This document shows, piece after piece, positions 59,001 through 64,000 of a stretch of DNA of 64,000 nucleotides. Position numbers and translations under genes: made by a program. Every line of letters starts with the position of its first letter. The first letter of the stretch is position 1. A model generated the notes under the pieces. It searched no databases, was not told the DNA's origin, and saw nothing but the letters and a program-made list of their open reading frames with translations. Source of the stretch: Zea mays (taxonomy: Eukaryota > Streptophyta > Magnoliopsida > Poales > Poaceae); the NCBI RefSeq assembly GCF_902167145.1, contig NC_050104.1, positions 1-64,000 of the forward strand. The letters are read 5' to 3'.

Positions 59001-62000
59001 TTTTCAATAATACTGAAGGCTAACACCTACGGATTTTTGACCAAGAAATGGTCTCCACCAGAAATCCAAGAATGTGATCTATGGCAACGAAACATATGTG
59101 GGGTGAGGTGTATGAGCCTCTGGTCGATGATCAATGGCCACACAACCCCCATTTTTGTTGAAAATAGCCATGAATGACCATTTTCAATAATACCGAAGGC
59201 TAAGACGTACGAGTTTTTAACCAAGAAATGGTTTCCACCAGAAATCCAAGAATGTAATCTATGGCAAGGAAACATATGTGGGGTGAGGTTTATGAGCCTC
59301 TAGTCGATGATAAATGGCCACACAACCCCCATTTTTTATGAAAATAGCCATGAGCGACCTTGAAAATAGCCATGAGCGAACATTTTCAATAATACTAGAG
59401 GCTAAGACCTACGGATTTTTGACCAAGAAATGGACTCCACCAAAAATCCAAGAATGTGATCTATGGCAAGGAAACATATGTGGGGTGAGGTGTATGAGCA
59501 TCTGGTCGATAATCAATGGCCACACAACCCCCATTTTGCCGAAAATAGCCATGAATGACCATTTTCAATAATACCGAAGGCTAACACGTACGAGTTTTTA
59601 ACCAAGAAATGGTTTCCACCAGAAATCCAAGAATGTAATCTATGGCAAGGAAACATATGTGGGGTGAGGTGTACGAACCTCTGGTCGATGATCAATGGCC
59701 ACACAACCCCCATTTTTTATGAAAATAGCCATGAGCGACCATTTTCAATAATACTAGAGGCTAAGACCTACGGATTTTTGACCAAGAAATGGTCTCCACC
59801 AGAAATCCAAGAATGTGATCTATGGAAAGGAAACAAATGTGAGGTGAGGTGTATGAGCCTCTGGTCGATGATCAATGGCCACACAACCCCCATTTTTGTC
59901 GAAAATAGCTATGAATGACCATTTACAATAATACCGAAGGCTAACACCTACGGATTTTTGACCAAGAAATGGTCTCCACCAGAAATCCAAGAATGTGATC
60001 TATGGCAAGGAAAGATATGTGGGGTGAGGTGTATGAGCGTCTGGTCGATGATCAATGGCCACAGAACCCCCATTTTTGTCGAAAATAGCCATGAATGACC
60101 ATTTTCAATAATACCGAAGGCTAACACCTACGGATTTTTGACCAAGAAATGGTCTCCACCAGAAATCCAAGAATGTGATCTATGGCAAGGAAACATATGT
60201 GTAGTGAGGTGTATGAGCCTCTGGTCGAATATCAATGGCCACACAACCCCCATTTTTGTCGAAAATAGCCATGAACGACCATTTTCAATAATATCGAAGG
60301 CTAACACCTACGGATTTTTGACCAAGAAATGGTCTCCACCAGAAATCCAAGAATGTGATCTATGGCAAGGAAACATATGTGGGGTGAGGTGTATGAGCCT
60401 CTGGTCGACGATCAATGGCCACACAACCCCCATTTTGCCGAAAATAGCCATGAATGACCATTTTCAATAATACCGAAGGCTAACACGTACGAGTTTTTAA
60501 CCAAGAAATGGTCTCCACCAGAAATCCAAGAATGTGATCTATGGCAAGGAAACATATGTGGGGTGAGGTGTATGAGCCTCTGGTCGATGATCAATGGCCA
60601 CACAACCCCCATTTTTGTCGAAAATAGCCATGAACGACCATTTTCAATAATACCGAAGGCTAACTCCTACGGATTTTTGACCAAGAAATGGTCTCCACCA
60701 GAAATCCAAGAATGTGATCTATGGCAAGGAAACATATGTGGGGTGAGGTGTATGAGCCTCTAGTCGATGATCAATGGCCACACAACCCCCATTTTTGTCG
60801 AAAATAGCCATGAATGACCATTTACAATAATACCGAAGGCTAACACCTACGGATTTTTGACCAAGAAATGGTCTCCACCATAAATCCAAGAATGTGATCT
60901 ATGGCAAGGAAACATATGTGGGGTGAGGTGTATGAGCCTCTGGTCTATGATCAATGGCCACACAACCCCCATTTTTGTCGAAAATAGCCATGAATGACCA
61001 TTTTCAATAATACCGAAGGCTAACACGTACGAGTTTTTAACCAAGAAATGGTTTCCACCAGAAATCCAAGAATGTAATCTATGGCAAGTAAACATATGTG
61101 GGGTGAGGTTTATGAGCCTCTAGTCGATGATAAATGGCCACACAACCCCCATTTTTTATGAAAATAGCCATGAGCGACCTTGAAAATAGCCATGAGCGAC
61201 CATTTTCAATAATACTAGAGGCTAACACCTACGGATTTTAGACCAAGAAATGGTCTCCACCAGAAATCCAAGAATGTGATCTATGCAAGGAAACATATGT
61301 GGGGTGAGGTGTATGAGCGTCTGGTCGATGATCAATGGCCACACAACCCCCATTTTTGTCGAAAATAGCCATGAACGACCATTTTCAATAATACCAAAGG
61401 CTAACACCTACGGATATTTGACCAAGAAATGGTCTCAACCAGAAATCCAAGAATGTGATCTATGGCAAGGAAACATATGTGGGGTGAGGTTTATGAGCCT
61501 CTAGTCGATGATAAATGGCCACACAACCCCCATTTTTTATGAAAATAGCCATGAGCGACCTTGAAAATAGCCATGAGCGACCATTTTCAATAATACTAGA
61601 GGCTAACACCAACGGATTTTAGACCAAGAAATGGTCTCCACCAGAAATCCAAGAATGTGATCTATGGCAAGGAAACATATGTGGGGTGAGGTGTATGAGC
61701 GTCTGGTCGATGATCAATGGCCACACAACCCCCATTTTTGTCGAAAATAGCCATGAATGACCATTTTCAATAATACCGAAGGCTAACACCTACGGATTTT
61801 TGACCAAGAAATGGTCTCCACCAGAAATCCAAGAATGTGATATATGGCAAGGAAACATATGTGGGGTGAGGTGTATGAGCCTCTAGTCGATGATCAATGG
61901 CCACACAACCCCCATTTTTGTCGAAAATAGCCATGAATGACCATTTTCAAAAATACCAAAGGCTAACACGTACGGATTTTTAACCAAGAAATGGTCTCCA

Positions 62001-62629
62001 CCAGAAATCCAAGAATGTGATCTATGGCAAGGAAACATATGTGGGGTGAGGTATACGAGCCTCTGGTCGATGATCAATGGCCACACAACCCCCATTTTGC
62101 CGAAAATAGCCATGAATGACCATTTTCAATAATACCGAAGGCTAACACGTACGAGTTTTTAACCAAGAAATGGTTTCCACCAGAAATCCAAGAATGTAAT
62201 CTATGGCAAGGAAACATATGTGGGGTGAGGTTTATGAGCCTCTAGTCGATGATAAATGGCCACACAACCCCCATTTTTTATGAAAATAGCCATGAGCGAC
62301 CTTGAAAATAGCCATGAGCGACCATTTTCAATAATACTAGAGGCTAACACCTATGGATTTTAGACCAAGAAATGGTCTCCACCAGAAATCCAAGAATGTG
62401 ATCTATGGCAAGGAAACATATGTGGGGTGAGGTGTATGAGCGTCTGGTCGATGATCAATGGCCACACAACCCCCATTTTTGTCGAAAATAGCCATGAACG
62501 ACCATTTTCAATAATACCGAAGGCTAACACCTACGGATTTTTGACCAAGAAATGGTCTCCACCAGAAATCCAAGAATGTGATCTATGGCAAGGAAACATA
62601 TGTGGGGTGAGGTGTATGAGCCTCTAGTC

Positions 62630-62665
62630 GATGATCAATGGCCACACCATTGATCATCGACCAGA
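62630..62665. other. Orientation switch B to A at a hairpin (junction type 2)
   Basis: GATGATCAATGGCCACA is followed by CCATTGATCATCGACC. The arms pair over about 15 bases around the loop CCACA. The breakpoint in the unit is identical to that at 44438, although the neighbouring units differ. Confidence 0.92.
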
Positions 62666-63545
62666 CGCTCATACACCTCACCCCACATATGTTTCCTTGC
62701 CATAGATCACATTCTTGGATTTCTGGTGGAGACCATTTCTTGGTTAAAAACTCGTACGTGTTAGCCTTCGGTATTATTGAAAATGGTCATTCATGGCTAT
62801 TTTCGGCAAAATGGGGGTTGTGTGGCCATTGATCATCGACCAGAGGCTCGTACACCTCACCCCACATATGTTTCCTTGCCATAGATCACATTCTTGGATT
62901 TCTGGTGGAGACCATTTCTTGGTTAAAAATCCGTACGTGTTAGCCTTTGGTATTTTTGAAAATGGTCATTCATGGCTATTTTCGACAAAAATGGGGGTTG
63001 TGTGGCCATTGATCATCGACTAGAGGCTCATACACCTCACCCCACATATGTTTCCTTGCCATAGATCACATTCTTGGATTTCTGGTGGAGACCATTTCTT
63101 GGTCAAAAATCCATAGGTGTTAGCCTTCGGTATTATTGAAAATGGTCGTTCATGGCTATTTTCGACAAAAATGGGGGTTGTGTGGCCATTGATCATCGAC
63201 CAGAGGCTCATACACCTCACCCTACATATGTTTCCTTGCCATAGATCACATTCTTGGATTTCTGGTGGAGACCATTTCTTGGTCAAAAATCCGTAGGTGT
63301 TAGCCTTCGGTATTATTGAAAATGGTCGTTCATGGCTATTTTCGACAAAAATGGGGGTTGTGTGGCCATTGATCATCGACCAGACGCTCATACACCTCAC
63401 CCCACATATGTTTCCTTGCCATAGATCACATTCTTGGATTTCTGGTGGAAACCATTTCTTGGTCAGAAATCCGTAGGTGTTAGCCTTCGGTATTATTGAA
63501 AATAGTCGTTCATGGCAATTTTTGACAAAAATGGGGGTTGTGTGG
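62648..63545 (-). repeat. knob180 satellite array, orientation A (short block)
   Basis: About five units (898 bp) in orientation A between two orientation switches. The right end stops abruptly after GGGGGTTGTGTGG. Confidence 0.92.
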
Positions 63546-63560
63546 TAATACCGAAGGCTA
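63535..63560. other. Orientation switch A to B (junction type 3)
   Basis: GGGGGTTGTGTGG joins TAATACCGAAGG at 63545|63546. The breakpoint differs from junction type 1, so this is a separate event. Confidence 0.9.
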
Positions 63561-64000
63561 ACTCCTACGGATTTTTGACCAAGAAATGGTCTCCACCAGA
63601 AATCCAAGAATGTGATCTATGGCAAGGAAACATATGTGGGGTGAGGTGTATGAGCCTCTGGTCGATGATCAATGGCCACACAACCCCCATTTTTTATGAA
63701 AATAGCCATGAGCGACCTTGAAAATAGCCATGAGCGACCATTTTCAATAATACTAGAGGCTAACACCTACGGATTTTTGACCAAGAAATGGTCTCCACCA
63801 GAAATCCAAGAATGTGATCTATGGCAAGGAAACATATGTGGGGTGAGGTGTATGAGCCTCTGGTCGATGATCAATGGCCACACAACCCTAATTTTTGTCG
63901 AAAATAGCCATGAACGACCATTTTCAATGACACTGACGGCTAACACCTACGGATTTTTGACCAAGAAATGGTCTCCACTATAAATCCAAGAATGTGATCT
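63546..64000 (+). repeat. knob180 satellite array, orientation B (right edge, cut by window)
   Basis: Orientation B resumes with TAATACCGAAGGCTAAC in the middle of a unit and continues to the end of the window, about 2.5 units. The last units carry the CAATGACACTGA and CCACTATAAATCC variants. Confidence 0.92.

Larger units (their letters stand above)
49869..62647 (+). repeat. knob180 satellite array, orientation B (right block)
   Basis: About 71 units in orientation B. The block starts with TGGTCGATGATCAATGG at the switch and ends at a second hairpin-like switch identical in position to the one at 44438. It contains a 721-bp tandem duplication near 54.5-55.9 kb and a truncated unit near 58.99 kb. 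The stretch near 50.2-50.6 kb is a direct copy of 9.27-9.70 kb: both contain the rare CCACAGAACCC variant in two adjacent units spaced 179 bp apart. Confidence 0.94.

Overview
The window is maize-type chromosomal knob heterochromatin. About 47.8 kb of the 64 kb is a tandem satellite with a unit of roughly 180 bp that I recognise as the maize 180-bp knob repeat (knob180), about 265 units in all. The satellite and both retroelement families point to Zea mays or a very close relative such as a teosinte. No single-copy host gene is visible. The many short reading frames in the satellite exist because 180 bp is exactly 60 codons, so frames stay open from unit to unit.

Layout of the satellite. Orientation A means the top strand carries GGTTGTGTGGCC; B is its reverse complement. 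Segments are A 1-8251, B 8252-26180, the retroelement nest, B 42425-44438, A 44439-49868, B 49869-62647, A 62648-63545 and B 63546-64000. There are five orientation switches. Those at 8251/8252 and 49868/49869 are the same junction read from opposite strands. Those at 44438 and 62647 share one breakpoint at a near-perfect hairpin. Higher-order duplications sit inside the arrays: 360, 721, 898, 921, 1280, 1302, 2022 and 5119 bp offsets, and an inverted pair at 1-1.65 kb and 9.91-11.56 kb.

Retroelement nest (26181-42424). A Ty1/copia Sirevirus that resembles maize Opie inserted into one knob unit and is flanked by the 5-bp target-site duplication GATAA. Its gag and pol each carry one in-frame nonsense codon. 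Its 5' LTR was later split by a 6.7-kb Ty3/gypsy-type element (27428-34129, duplication GTGTC) that resembles the non-autonomous cinful-zeon group. That element has a gag but no protease, reverse transcriptase or integrase. In the place of pol it carries an antisense gene that appears to contain spliceable introns and its own TATA box. By-eye LTR divergence is about 11 substitutions in 1.33 kb for the outer element and 4 in 642 bp for the inner one, which fits the nesting order.

How the parts work together. The satellite is the class of DNA that acts as a neocentromere and is preferentially inherited in maize plants carrying the abnormal chromosome 10 drive system; no driver kinesin gene is present here. 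The outer element is dead in its coding capacity. The inner element would need replication proteins in trans. The observations I consider most worth checking are the shared inversion junctions, a possible phase-matched intron linking gag to pol in the outer element, and the intron-containing antisense gene in the inner one.
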